Shown here: in pieces, positions 25,910 through 34,348 of the stretch
How positions within the stretch are numbered: position 1 is the first letter of the stretch
How the letters are laid out: every line of letters starts with the position of its first letter
NCBI GenBank assembly: GCA_019637265.1
Contig: JAHBVY010000001.1
Span: forward strand, 124,001-188,000
Source: Polyangiaceae bacterium
GTDB lineage: Bacteria > Myxococcota_A > Polyangia > Polyangiales > Polyangiaceae
DNA length: 64,000 nucleotides
Reading direction: 5' to 3'
Translations under genes and position numbers: made by a program
The notes under the pieces: generated by a model
What the model was told of the DNA's origin: nothing
Seen by the model: only the letters and a program-made list of their open reading frames with translations
Database searches by the model: none

Positions 25910-26102
25910 ACCGGGCAACACAGCGAAGCGCAGCGGGCGCTTCTACCTAGCCCAAGCCGCGGTGGGAAGCGCGCCCTTTTCAGGTCGAGCCCGATCCGTG
26001 GAGCCTCGATCGGCCGACGTCCGAGTCGACGCGACGCCGCGCGATTTTCACACCCAAGGAGCCGGTTTCTCCGCCACCTTCGATGTGAGTGCGAGCAGGG
26101 GT

Positions 26103-26121
26103 GGGGGTTGGACGACACCGC
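26103..26121 (-). repeat. Dispersed repeat, inverted, one mismatch
   Basis: GGGTTGGACGACACCGC is the reverse complement of the 16-bp word with one mismatch (GACG/ACAC). It lies between mrp and the S1-domain gene, and is the only feature of that 295-bp gap apart from the S1 promoter. Confidence 0.65.
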
Positions 26122-26153
26122 GCTGAGAGCGCCGTGAGCGCGCGCCTTCAGGA

Positions 26154-27266
26154 TCAGCGCGTGACGGGCAAGCGCCGGTTCTGGCCCCCCGAGCGGTCGA
26201 TCTCGAAGCCCTCGCCCGCGCGACCGTCCTCGGCGCGGTCGCACACTTCCATCAGCCGATCCGCCACCGCCATGAACGCTTCGGCGATGCCCGAGCCGGG
26301 GGAGGCCTGCACCACGGGCGTCCCCGCGTCGCCCCACTCGCGCACGCTGGGCGTGATCGGCAGCTGCCCGAGCAGCTCTGCTTCGGCGAACTCGGCGATC
26401 TTCTGGCCGCCGCCGCTGCCGAACAGCTCGTGACGCTGCTCGCAGCCATCGCACACGAAGTAGCTGTAGTTCTCCACCACGCCGAGCACGCGGATCCCTA
26501 CCTTCTGCGCCATCGACACGCTCTTGTAGACGTCCTGTAACGCGACCTCTTGCGGCGTGGTGACCACCACCGCGCCCGTCGTGCTGACGCGCTGAGCCAA
26601 GGTGAGCGCGACGTCCCCGGTGCCGGGCGGCAAGTCGAGCAGCAGGTAATCCAGGTTGCCCCAGGCGACGTCCTTCAAGAACTGGAGCAGCGCGCCGTGG
26701 AGCATGGGCCCACGCCACACCACGGCGCTCTTCGGATCATCCAAGAGGAAGCCGATGCTCATCAAGAGCACCCCGAAGCGCTGGAGCGGCGTGATGCGCT
26801 CGCCGTTGCTCTCGGGGCGACCCGTGACCCCGAACATGGTGGGGATGCTGGGGCCGTAGATGTCCGCGTCCAGCACCCCGACGCGCGCGCCGCGGCGCTT
26901 GAGCGCCAGCGCCAGGTTGGCGGCGACGGTGCTCTTCCCCACGCCGCCCTTGCCGCTCATCACCAGGATGACGTGGCGAACGCCGGGGACCGGGTCGTCT
27001 TGGGCCACCTGGCGCCCGCTCGCCAGCACCTGCCAATCCACGCTCACGTGGGACACGCCGTCGAGCGCCGCAAGCGCCTCATGGATCCGCGCCGCGAGCG
27101 GCTCCTTGCCGTCGTAGGTCGGGTTCTGGATCTTGAGTGGTACCGTGACCTGACCACCCACCGCGCGGACGCGGCCGAGCATGCCGAGGTCGGCGAGGGT
27201 GCGGCCCAAGCCGGGGACCACCAGCTGGCTCAGGATTTGGGTGGCTCGTTCTTCGAGGCTCGACAT
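26154..27266 (-). CDS. mrp: Mrp/ApbC family iron-sulfur cluster carrier ATPase
   Basis: A 370-residue P-loop ATPase that carries or delivers [4Fe-4S] clusters. The N-terminal 85 residues are an MIP18-like domain (ATQILSQLVVPGLGRTLADLGML ... TVPLKI). The ATPase has an deviant Walker A SGKGGVGKS (104-112), DADIYGPSIPTMFG, LLDLPPGTGDVALTL and VVVTTPQEVALQDV. The cluster-binding CxxC is CDGC in the YFVCDGCEQRH segment. The ATG at 27266 is chosen since it starts at the MIP18-like domain. No suf or isc genes are nearby. Confidence 0.92.
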   Translation of the reverse strand: MSSLEERATQILSQLVVPGLGRTLADLGMLGRVRAVGGQVTVPLKIQNPTYDGKEPLAARIHEALAALDGVSHVSVDWQVLASGRQVAQDDPVPGVRHVILVMSGKGGVGKSTVAANLALALKRRGARVGVLDADIYGPSIPTMFGVTGRPESNGERITPLQRFGVLLMSIGFLLDDPKSAVVWRGPMLHGALLQFLKDVAWGNLDYLLLDLPPGTGDVALTLAQRVSTTGAVVVTTPQEVALQDVYKSVSMAQKVGIRVLGVVENYSYFVCDGCEQRHELFGSGGGQKIAEFAEAELLGQLPITPSVREWGDAGTPVVQASPGSGIAEAFMAVADRLMEVCDRAEDGRAGEGFEIDRSGGQNRRLPVTR

Positions 27267-27399
27267 GGCCCGCGGACGGTACTGCGAGGTGGCCGGGGCG
27301 CAAGCCAAGAGCGCGGTTCAGTTTGTCGCGGGTGGCCAGACAAAAACGCGATCGGCGCGCCCGAGAGCGCGCCGATCGTGGGCCATTACCCGCTGGGGC

Positions 27400-28620
27400 T
27401 CAGCCGCCGCCGCTGGCGCTGCCGCTCGCGTCAGCGCTGGCGTTGACCGAGACGCTGACGGAGGCGGACGCCTGCACGGAGGCCTGCGCCTGCGCGGTGA
27501 TGTTCGCGCCGAACTTCGCCACGCAGCCGACGGAGCCGACCACCTCGGCGGCGACGTCGATGAAGCTCTCACCGACGTTGGCCGCGGCCTCGACCACCAG
27601 CTCACCCTGCGCCACCACGTTCAGCAGCGCGGGCAGGTTCGCCTCCAGGGTGGCGACGAACTCCGCGTCGATGTCGCCGCTGAAGTTCAGCTTCACCTTC
27701 GGCGGGGTGCACTCCGCCTTCAGGCTCGCCTGGCCCTTGCAGCCAGCCTGGCAGTCCGCGTCCAGGTTGCACTCCGGGGGAGTCAGCTCCGCGCGGCACT
27801 CGGGCAGCGAGGCCGTGCCCTTGCACTCGCCCTTGCACTTCACCTCGGCGCCGCAGCTGATCTCCGCGTTCGCTGCCAGCTTGCAGCTGCCGGTGCAGGT
27901 GCCCTCGCAGGTGGCGTTGGCCGCGGCCTTGCTGCAGGTACCCTGACAGGTGCCGGTGCAGGTGCCAGCGCAGTTGCCCTCACCATCGGTCGCGCTGCAC
28001 TCACCCTCGCAGGCGCCGTTGCAGGTGCCTTCGCAGCCGCCGGTGATGGTGCCTTCGCAGGTGCCCTCACAGGTGCCTTCGCAGTTGGCCGCGAGCTCGG
28101 CCGAGCCCTCACAGGTGGCGCCGCCGGCGCAGCTGCCCTCGCAGCTGACGCTCAGCTCACCGGGGCTGCAGCGGGCCTCGAGCGACCCGGGGGTGCAGCT
28201 GCCCTCCACGCTGCAGCTGGCCTCGCAGCTCAACTGTGCCTCGGCCGCGACGGTGCACTTGCCACCCTCGATGGTGAGGCTGACGCTGCCCGCGGCGGAG
28301 AAGTTGGCGCTGATCGACGCGCTGGCCTTGCTGCACGCCTCCTGCACGGCGGAGTCCGGCGACTCGCGGGTCACCTCGTCCACGTCCTCGCCGCCGGCCT
28401 GGGCGATGGCGCGGCACGCAGCGCCCACCGACACCTTCATGTCGCCAGCGACGGTGACGAGCGCGTCCGCGGCCGCAGTGAGCGCTTCCACCTTGGCGGT
28501 GATGCCGGCACCGCAGTTGGTCGGGTCGAGATCGTCAGCGGAGCAGCCGCCTGCCAGGGCAGCGGCGGAGATGAGGAGGGGGGCACCGAAGAACCGGGCG
28601 CTGCGGAATTTTTTGGACAT
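27400..28620 (-). CDS. Extremely Cys-rich repetitive lipoprotein
   Basis: A 406-residue predicted lipoprotein (signal ending AALAGGC). The middle third (residues about 130-300) is built of short Cys repeats of the form C-E/T-G-T/S-C, such as CEGTC, CTGTC and CQGTC; by eye the whole protein has about 35 Cys. The N-terminal part is helical and Ala-rich with a few Cys, and the C-terminal part (about 300-406) is Cys-poor and Ala/Val/Ser-rich. Such repeats suggest a disulfide-bonded or metal-binding surface rod. No named family was recognised. It begins the secreted redox zone; several thioredoxin-fold lipoproteins follow within 9 kb. Confidence 0.75.
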   Translation of the reverse strand: MSKKFRSARFFGAPLLISAAALAGGCSADDLDPTNCGAGITAKVEALTAAADALVTVAGDMKVSVGAACRAIAQAGGEDVDEVTRESPDSAVQEACSKASASISANFSAAGSVSLTIEGGKCTVAAEAQLSCEASCSVEGSCTPGSLEARCSPGELSVSCEGSCAGGATCEGSAELAANCEGTCEGTCEGTITGGCEGTCNGACEGECSATDGEGNCAGTCTGTCQGTCSKAAANATCEGTCTGSCKLAANAEISCGAEVKCKGECKGTASLPECRAELTPPECNLDADCQAGCKGQASLKAECTPPKVKLNFSGDIDAEFVATLEANLPALLNVVAQGELVVEAAANVGESFIDVAAEVVGSVGCVAKFGANITAQAQASVQASASVSVSVNASADASGSASGGG

Positions 28621-28978
28621 TAAGCACTCCTTAGTGGGTTCACGGGTTGAGCCGTGGGTGGCCAGGTGAGGCCAGGGTGGTTCGACCTGTGGGCGGCCGT
28701 GTTGGGTTGAACGTGATGGAGCTGGACCTTGCTGGCTCCCGCCAGCCGCGGCGCGTACGACGGAGCAGCCCGGGCCGCGATGCAGAGGCTAACGCGGTTC
28801 TGGGCTCTGGGCCACTTGCTGAATGAGCGAGCTGGGTACAGGTATTCGCCGCCGGCCGGGCTCGGCCGTGCGACCGAACCGCCCCCCCCATCGAGGCCCA
28901 GAGCTCGCTGAACGCGAGCCCCCTCGCGACCCGGTCTCGCTGAACGCGAGCCCTGCCACTGTCATGGGGCCGCTGACT
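28621..28978. repeat. Intergenic gap with two copies of an 18-bp hairpin
   Basis: CTCGCTGAACGCGAGCCC occurs at 28904-28921 and 28936-28953 (32-bp period). Each copy is a CTCGC/GCGAG hairpin with a TGAAC loop. They lie just after the stop of the gene read from the right, so they may slow or end transcription. No gene was found in the rest of the 358-bp gap. Confidence 0.65.
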
Positions 28979-30694
28979 TCAGCGCGCCCAGCAGCCCAGC
29001 TGAGGTGAGCTCAGGGGGTTGGTGTTGATGTTCGCGGCCAGGCAGCGGTGGCTGACCACGCTGCCCTCGCCGCGTACGCACAGCATCTGCAGCCCATCGG
29101 GGGTGGTGGGGCAGCCGCCGCCGGCGCAGGTTCCAGGCACACTGGAGTCAGGCAGGCCCTCACAGGAGCACTCGAGGCTCAAATCCAGGCAGTAGCGCTC
29201 ACCAGTGAAGGCGCTGAAGTTGCAAAGCCCCTGCGGCCCACAGTCCGCGTCGTTGGCGCACGGCTCACAGCCCTGCCCGGTGCCCTTGCACGCGCCGAAG
29301 CGGTGCCCGCAGGTGGGGTAACCCAGGTCCTGATCGAACACCTTGCACTCGCTGGCGGTGCCCCAAGGGCAGGAGTCCGTCCCCTGGTCGCAAGGCACCG
29401 TGCACACCTTGCCCCCGTCAGGCCCCTTGGCGCACACCTGACCCGGCTTACCCAGGCAGTCCTCGTGCGTCTCGCACTCGTGGCAGTAGGCGTTCCGGAC
29501 GCAGGCGTTGCGCATCAGGTTGACGACGCCGCACTCGTACTGCCTGCCGGGGCCGATGTTCGCGTCCGCGATGCAGCCCGGGCCCGAGGCCCCATCGATG
29601 CCTGGGCAGCTGTCGTCGGAGCACGGCGAGCCGCCGATGCGGATCCGCGCGCAGTGGAAGCCGGTGCCGCAGTCACTGTCAGCTTGGCAGTCGAACTCGG
29701 TGCAGTAGCTGTCTAGATCGCCCTCACCGCTGGAGCGGCACACGAAGCCATCGGCGCACTCGCTGGGGCCGTTCGGGCAGGAGCTGCCGTACTGACCCGG
29801 TCCGCGCTTCTCACCCTCGGGCGCCGCGGTGCAGCGGTTCACCGTGCCGCCATCGGCGTCCACCGCGCCCGGGCTGCACAAGCCACCGCCCTCGCACTGC
29901 GAGTGCTCGGTGCACAGCGCCTGGACGCAGCTGTCCTCGATGCAGCGGTACCCCGGGGTGAGCTCACAGTCGCGGTTGCTGCTGCACGGCCCCGCCTTGC
30001 AGTAGCCGCCTTGGGGCAGGCCCTCGTGAGTGGCGCACAGCTCCCCCGCCGCGCACTCCTTGGCACCGGCGGTGCACCGCTTCACGCAGGCGTCCGCCAC
30101 GCACTCGAAGCCGCCCTGATAGTCGCAGGTGGCCCCGCCGCAGGGCGCTGCCTGGCAGAACCCACCGGCGCCCTCATCCACGCAGCGCTCACCGCTCCGG
30201 CACTCACCGAGATCCGTGCAGCGCTTCAAGCACTGGTTCCCGCCGGACGTGGCCGCGCAGTCGAAGCCGCGTGCCCCATCACAATCAGCCGGCTCCGCGC
30301 AGGGCTCGTGCTGCCCGGTGCGACCTTCGCGCAGCGGCAGGCAGTGCTTCTCCGTCCCCTCCGGGAACAGGATCCCCACGCAGTTGGTGCCGATTTCGCA
30401 GTCGCCTTCGTCCTCACACGGCGGGCGACAAGCGGGGACACCCGTCGCCAAATCCGCGACGCAGCGGTTGCCGTCGGCGCAGGCGGAGTCAGTGCACGCC
30501 GCGTAGCAGCGCCCCTGGATTTCCACGCCGTCGCAAGTGACCTCCCCCGAGGAGCAGCCCGCGGCCACCGAGCCCAGCGTGAGCACGGAGCCCGCCGCCA
30601 ACGCGAGTCGGGTCCAGGAGAGGCGCGCCAGGGTGAAGCGCGCCAGGGTGGAGCGCCATGAGGAAGGACGAGAAGGTAAGCGGGGCTGCGACAT
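28979..30694 (-). CDS. Cys-rich EGF/Dickkopf-like lipoprotein
   Basis: A 571-residue predicted lipoprotein with signal ending LGSVAAGC. The mature protein is almost entirely small Cys modules of the type C-x(n)-D-x-D-C-x(4-6)-G-x-x-C, for instance PCEDEGDCEIGTNC, PCSSNRDCELTPGYRC, DCQADSDCGTGFHC, and PCANDADCGPQGLC. This resembles the EGF/Dickkopf-like repeats seen in many secreted myxobacterial proteins. Dozens of Cys are present, so correct folding would need oxidative disulfide formation outside the cytoplasm. It reads away from the redoxin operon at 30995. The function is unknown. Confidence 0.75.
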   Translation of the reverse strand: MSQPRLPSRPSSWRSTLARFTLARLSWTRLALAAGSVLTLGSVAAGCSSGEVTCDGVEIQGRCYAACTDSACADGNRCVADLATGVPACRPPCEDEGDCEIGTNCVGILFPEGTEKHCLPLREGRTGQHEPCAEPADCDGARGFDCAATSGGNQCLKRCTDLGECRSGERCVDEGAGGFCQAAPCGGATCDYQGGFECVADACVKRCTAGAKECAAGELCATHEGLPQGGYCKAGPCSSNRDCELTPGYRCIEDSCVQALCTEHSQCEGGGLCSPGAVDADGGTVNRCTAAPEGEKRGPGQYGSSCPNGPSECADGFVCRSSGEGDLDSYCTEFDCQADSDCGTGFHCARIRIGGSPCSDDSCPGIDGASGPGCIADANIGPGRQYECGVVNLMRNACVRNAYCHECETHEDCLGKPGQVCAKGPDGGKVCTVPCDQGTDSCPWGTASECKVFDQDLGYPTCGHRFGACKGTGQGCEPCANDADCGPQGLCNFSAFTGERYCLDLSLECSCEGLPDSSVPGTCAGGGCPTTPDGLQMLCVRGEGSVVSHRCLAANINTNPLSSPQLGCWAR

Positions 30695-30805
30695 GAAAGC
30701 TCCGCTGTTCTACCCCGACTTGGCGGCCGCTCAAAGCTGGAACGCCAGGGCCGCCCGGCGCCTCGACGGCTGACCCCGGAGGCTGATCTCGAGGTGACAC
30801 CCATC

Positions 30806-30829
30806 GCGGTGCCGTCCAACCCCCAAACC
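30806..30829 (+). repeat. Dispersed 16-bp repeat plus C5A3 tail
   Basis: Exact GCGGTGCCGTCCAACC followed by CCCAAACC, in the divergent gap upstream of the redoxin operon. Confidence 0.8.
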
Positions 30830-30875
30830 AACCTCTGAGCCCCCAACCACCTCTGAAAGGCGAGCTGGGTCGCCC

Positions 30876-30914
30876 AGCGTGAGAGCTAAGCGTGAGACCG
30901 CAGCGTGAGACCGG
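30876..30914 (+). promoter_or_regulatory. Three 13-bp tandem repeats upstream of the redoxin operon
   Basis: AGCGTGAGA occurs at 30876, 30889 and 30902, exactly 13 bp apart, with partly conserved flanks (GCTA, CCGC, CCGG). Equal spacing near one and a quarter DNA turns fits a site for an oligomeric regulator, though a simple minisatellite is possible. A weak TTGACG at 30943-30948 with TACGCT 16 bp later follows. Confidence 0.5.
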
Positions 30915-30994
30915 CGCGCGGCGGCGCTTGAGGCCCAAGCGCTTGACGCCGGAGCGAACCCAAGTACGCTCGTTCGAACCGCCAGGAGTGCCTT

Positions 30995-31738
30995 ATGCGT
31001 CGTGCGAGCTTGCTGTTAGTCCCGTTGTTGTCCGTGGTTGGTCTCGTCGCGTGCGGCGGTGAGGATGAAGCGATGGACGTGGTCCCGCTCGACCAAGGGC
31101 GCGCGGGTGAGCTCACGGGCGGCAGCGCTGGCGTGGGTGGTGGCGGCGCAGGCGGGGTTGGCGGCACCGGGGGCACCAGCGAGGTGGAGGTGCCGAAGCA
31201 CCTCGCGCCGTACCCTGAGGGTCCCTACGGCGACAACCTGGGCTCCGTCATCGCGAACCACCAGTTCATCGGTTGGAGTAACCCCGCGGCGGTGGAGTAC
31301 GACGTCGAGCAGATGGAGCCCGTCTGGATGTCTGACTTTTATGACCCGGACGGCAGCAAGAACATCAAGCTCCTGATGATCAACTCCTCGGCGCAGTGGT
31401 GCCCACCTTGTCGTCAGGAGTACCGTCATTTCCAGAACAAGGGCACCTTCCCGGAGTACCGCGCGAAGGGCGTGATGTTCCTCGGCTCGCTGATGGAGAA
31501 CAACGCCTACGAGGCGCCGCGTTACCTCGACGCGCGCGCTTGGGTGTCCACGTACAAGGTCGACTTCCCGTTCGTCATCGACACCTCCTTCAAGCTCGGC
31601 GGCTTGTTCACGATGGACGCCATCCCGAACAACACGCTGATCGACACCAAGACCATGAAGGTGATCCGGTTGATGCCCGGCGGCGACACCGACGGCATGC
31701 TGCGCATCATCGACACCGAGCTTCAGAAGCGTCAGTGA
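30995..31738 (+). CDS. Thioredoxin-fold lipoprotein (redoxin)
   Basis: A 247-residue predicted lipoprotein: signal ending VVGLVAC, a Gly/Ser/Thr-rich spacer to about residue 60, and a thioredoxin-fold domain with the active-site WCPPC (SAQWCPPCRQEY). Before the fold lies a segment, YPEGPYGDNLGSV ... GWSNPAAVEYD ... FYDPDG, which is shared with the product of the gene at 34349, so the two are paralogs. ATG at 30995 has AGGAG seven bases upstream. The next gene overlaps by 4 bp (GTGA) and also encodes a thioredoxin-fold lipoprotein. It is likely a disulfide reductase or isomerase on the envelope surface; substrate unknown. Confidence 0.8.
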   Translation: MRRASLLLVPLLSVVGLVACGGEDEAMDVVPLDQGRAGELTGGSAGVGGGGAGGVGGTGGTSEVEVPKHLAPYPEGPYGDNLGSVIANHQFIGWSNPAAVEYDVEQMEPVWMSDFYDPDGSKNIKLLMINSSAQWCPPCRQEYRHFQNKGTFPEYRAKGVMFLGSLMENNAYEAPRYLDARAWVSTYKVDFPFVIDTSFKLGGLFTMDAIPNNTLIDTKTMKVIRLMPGGDTDGMLRIIDTELQKRQ

Positions 31739-32445
31739 GGAGCGCTTTGTCAGCCAGAGCGCCTGAGTCGCTGGGAGCTCGAGCGCTCGGGTCGTCAGGA
31801 GCGCGAGCGCTCGGGTCCCCGGGTCGGCTCGTGGTGGGTCTGGTGGGCGTGTTGGCGCTTGGTTTTTGGGGGGTTGGTTGCGGCGGCAGCCAACCCACGG
31901 CCACGCAGGCGCCTGGGGCGGGGGGCGCTGGCGCGCCCGGCGTGGCCAGCGGCGACACCGACGGCGCGGCTCCGGGCCACGCCGCGCCGGGCGATTCGTC
32001 AGCCAAACCGACCGGCGCCCGCCCCCCCGATTTCGAGCTCGACACGCTGGACGGCAAGCGGGTGCGCCTGAGCGATCACCTGGGTAAGGACGTCGTCCTG
32101 ATCGACTTCTGGGCCACCTTCTGTGACCCCTGCCTCGCGGCCATGCCGCACCTCGACGAGATCTACCAGAAGTACCGCGGGCGCGGCTTCGTGGTGCTGG
32201 GCGTCTCCATCGACGGTCCGGACGCGCTCGGCCTGGTGCGCACGGAGGTCTCCAAGCTCCGCGTCACCTTCCCCATCCTGCTCGATACCGAGACGCGCGT
32301 GGTCGGCCTCTACAACCCCAAGACGAGCGCGCCGTACAGCGTGCTCATCGGGCGCGACGGCCGCATCATCACCAAGAAAGAGGGCTACGTCACCGGCGAC
32401 GCCGACACCCTCGAGAAGGACATCGCCGCCGCCGTCGCGCGGTAG
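31735..32445 (+). CDS. TlpA/ResA-like thioredoxin-fold lipoprotein
   Basis: A 236-residue predicted lipoprotein. A GTG start overlaps the previous stop (GTGA). The N-terminus is Arg/Ala/Ser-rich with near-repeats (ALGSSG, ALGSPG), then the signal helix and lipobox GFWGVGC. The spacer is Ala/Gly/Pro-rich. The fold begins near residue 100 with PDFELDTLDGKRVRLSDHLGKDVVLIDFWATFCDPC, giving the CxxC as CDPC, and ends with a typical VLIGRDGRI strand. The lipobox DNA (31860-31880) is the only coding copy of the intergenic TTTTTGGGGGGTTGG motif. Stops 7 bp from the convergent barrel gene. Confidence 0.82.
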   Translation: MRSALSARAPESLGARALGSSGARALGSPGRLVVGLVGVLALGFWGVGCGGSQPTATQAPGAGGAGAPGVASGDTDGAAPGHAAPGDSSAKPTGARPPDFELDTLDGKRVRLSDHLGKDVVLIDFWATFCDPCLAAMPHLDEIYQKYRGRGFVVLGVSIDGPDALGLVRTEVSKLRVTFPILLDTETRVVGLYNPKTSAPYSVLIGRDGRIITKKEGYVTGDADTLEKDIAAAVAR

Positions 32446-32452
32446 GGGCCAA

Positions 32453-34348
32453 CTAAAAGCGCACCGTGGCGTCGAGGCGGGCGCCCTCGAAGGGAGGGAA
32501 CACGCGGCACACGCCCCCGACGCAGCGGAGGCTGCCGCGACGTTGACCGACGAACAGGCTGACGCTGGAGGCCGAGTCGAATCGGTAAGTCGCCTGACCA
32601 TTGAAGTAGAAGGTGACGTCGGGCAGCTCGGCGTCCGGCGCTGGGTCGCTCGCCGCCGCGAACAGCTCGTTCGAGTTGTACTCGATGCCCATCGCCAGCG
32701 AGAGCTGGGACGCGAGCTCCACGCCGGTGAGGTGCTGGCCCTCCCACCAAGGATCCACGGGGCCGCCCAGCGTCTGTTGGCGCCGGCGGTGCCAGCCTTG
32801 GAATTGGAGCGAGTAGGGGCCGTCGATGTGACGGATCACGTCGTAGCGGAGGTAGCCCTCCTGGTAGGCGAGGTCCGTGGCGCTCCCGTCGGCGCGCGTC
32901 AGCTCGCGCCCGGCGGTGTCGTGGCGGCCGCCCAGGGTGACGCTCGCGCGGCTCTTACGCCCCTGGCTCGTCAGCTCGGCGCCCAGCGCGGCGTCCCACA
33001 CCCGGTTCACCTTGTCGTCGCCGATCTCGCAGCGGTCGTTGCTCGCCGACTCGCTCCAGGAGTTGTAGTGGCCGAGCCACGCGAAGAAGGACTCATCGCG
33101 CGTGGCGTGGAAATCCGTCTTCACGCGGCCGCCGCTGACGCACACGTTGAACGACTCGAACTGGGTGTCGTTGTAGAACGCCTCCGTGGTGGGCGGCGCG
33201 TTGTACTGCACCAGGTTGTACTCGCGGGCGCGGTTCAAATCGACGTTGGCGCTCAGCGGGAAGAAGCGCCGGTAGTGCTTGCCCTCGATCAAGATGGAGA
33301 ACGGATCCGCGAACAAGCTGACGCTGCCGTAGAGCGCGTGCCCTGGGTCCACGTGATCGGCGCCCTGCAGGCTCTGCACGGCCGCCTCGAAGTACGCCGC
33401 GCCCAGCTCACCCAGGCGCGGCAGCTCGAGCGACTGGGAGCCGACGAAGATGTCAGAGCTTCGCACGACGTCGGCGTTCAGCGCGTCTTGGCGGATCAGC
33501 ATCACCGCCTGGGTGCCGAGCTTCACCCCGGGGGGCGCCGCCTCGATCTGCGCGCCGAGCAGCCGGTCCGGGGCGTAGGTGGCGCGCGGCACCGGCGAGA
33601 AGTCGGTGGCCACGTCGCGCGGCATGCCCGCCTCCGTGATGGACAGGAAGCCTGGCGTCACGTCCGACGTCACGCCCAGCACGCGCCCGCTGGCGTCGTC
33701 GATGCGCAGCGGGTTCAGCTCACCGCCCAGCAGCGTGAGCTTGAGCCGCGCGTCGCCGGCGTCCAGGTAAGAGGTGGCGCGCGCGCCGCGCAGCGTGACG
33801 TCGCTGGATAGCTCGTCGAGCTTACGGACGCTCAGCACCAGGCCCCGCCCAAATTGGGCGTAGAAGTCGCCCAGGGTGAGCTCGACGTCCCGCGTGGAGT
33901 AGCCCACGTAATACTTCGCGGGGTAGGTCCAGTTGATGTAGCGGTTCGACAGCTCCCCGCCGCTCTCATAGAAGCGTTGGCGGAAGTAGTCGGCGGGGGA
34001 GCTCGCGGCGGGGTCCAGCGGGCGGGGGCGGGAGCGCTCGAGACGGGTGGCGATGTCGACGGGGTTCGGGCTGGTGTAGAACCAGGCGGTGTCGAGGCGC
34101 AGGCCGAGCTGCCAGCTGCCCGCGCTGCCTTGGATGTTCAGGCGGTTGTAGAGCATGCCCCAGTCGTCGTTGGCGAGGCGGGTGACGTCGTTGGGGCGCG
34201 CGTCGCGGTTGTCCGCGTTGTAGAGCAAGCTGGTGGCTTGGGTGACGTCGACTTGAACCAGCTCGTCACCCAGCGTGCCCGCCTCGAAGGCGAAGGCAGG
34301 TGCACTGACGAGTAGTAGGCTCAGGGCGACGAGCGCGGGGACCTTCAC
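32453..34348 (-). CDS. Outer-membrane beta-barrel protein (DUF6029-like)
   Basis: A 631-residue exported protein with a signal peptide (MKVPALVALSLLLVSAPAFA) and alternating strands, ending ARLDATVRF, the Phe-terminal signal typical of outer-membrane barrels. The segment LTLGDFYAQFGRGLVLSVRKLDELSSDVTLRGAR resembles DUF6029-type barrel proteins, recalled from memory and not confirmed. GTG is the first codon and directly follows the stop of the upstream gene (TGAGTG), so this is the last gene of a coupled three-gene operon: Gly-rich lipoprotein, redoxin lipoprotein, barrel. It may be the outer-membrane component of that system; what crosses it is unknown. Confidence 0.75.
   Translation of the reverse strand: MKVPALVALSLLLVSAPAFAFEAGTLGDELVQVDVTQATSLLYNADNRDARPNDVTRLANDDWGMLYNRLNIQGSAGSWQLGLRLDTAWFYTSPNPVDIATRLERSRPRPLDPAASSPADYFRQRFYESGGELSNRYINWTYPAKYYVGYSTRDVELTLGDFYAQFGRGLVLSVRKLDELSSDVTLRGARATSYLDAGDARLKLTLLGGELNPLRIDDASGRVLGVTSDVTPGFLSITEAGMPRDVATDFSPVPRATYAPDRLLGAQIEAAPPGVKLGTQAVMLIRQDALNADVVRSSDIFVGSQSLELPRLGELGAAYFEAAVQSLQGADHVDPGHALYGSVSLFADPFSILIEGKHYRRFFPLSANVDLNRAREYNLVQYNAPPTTEAFYNDTQFESFNVCVSGGRVKTDFHATRDESFFAWLGHYNSWSESASNDRCEIGDDKVNRVWDAALGAELTSQGRKSRASVTLGGRHDTAGRELTRADGSATDLAYQEGYLRYDVIRHIDGPYSLQFQGWHRRRQQTLGGPVDPWWEGQHLTGVELASQLSLAMGIEYNSNELFAAASDPAPDAELPDVTFYFNGQATYRFDSASSVSLFVGQRRGSLRCVGGVCRVFPPFEGARLDATVRF

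Noticed and set aside
30876..30914. Three spaced repeats considered as a CRISPR array.
   Set aside because: The units are 13 bp without unique spacers of 25-40 bp, and no cas genes are nearby.
32123..33811. 562-codon plus-strand frame over the barrel gene.
   Set aside because: It is antisense to the barrel gene, which has a signal peptide and Phe-terminal end. No domain is visible in this frame.
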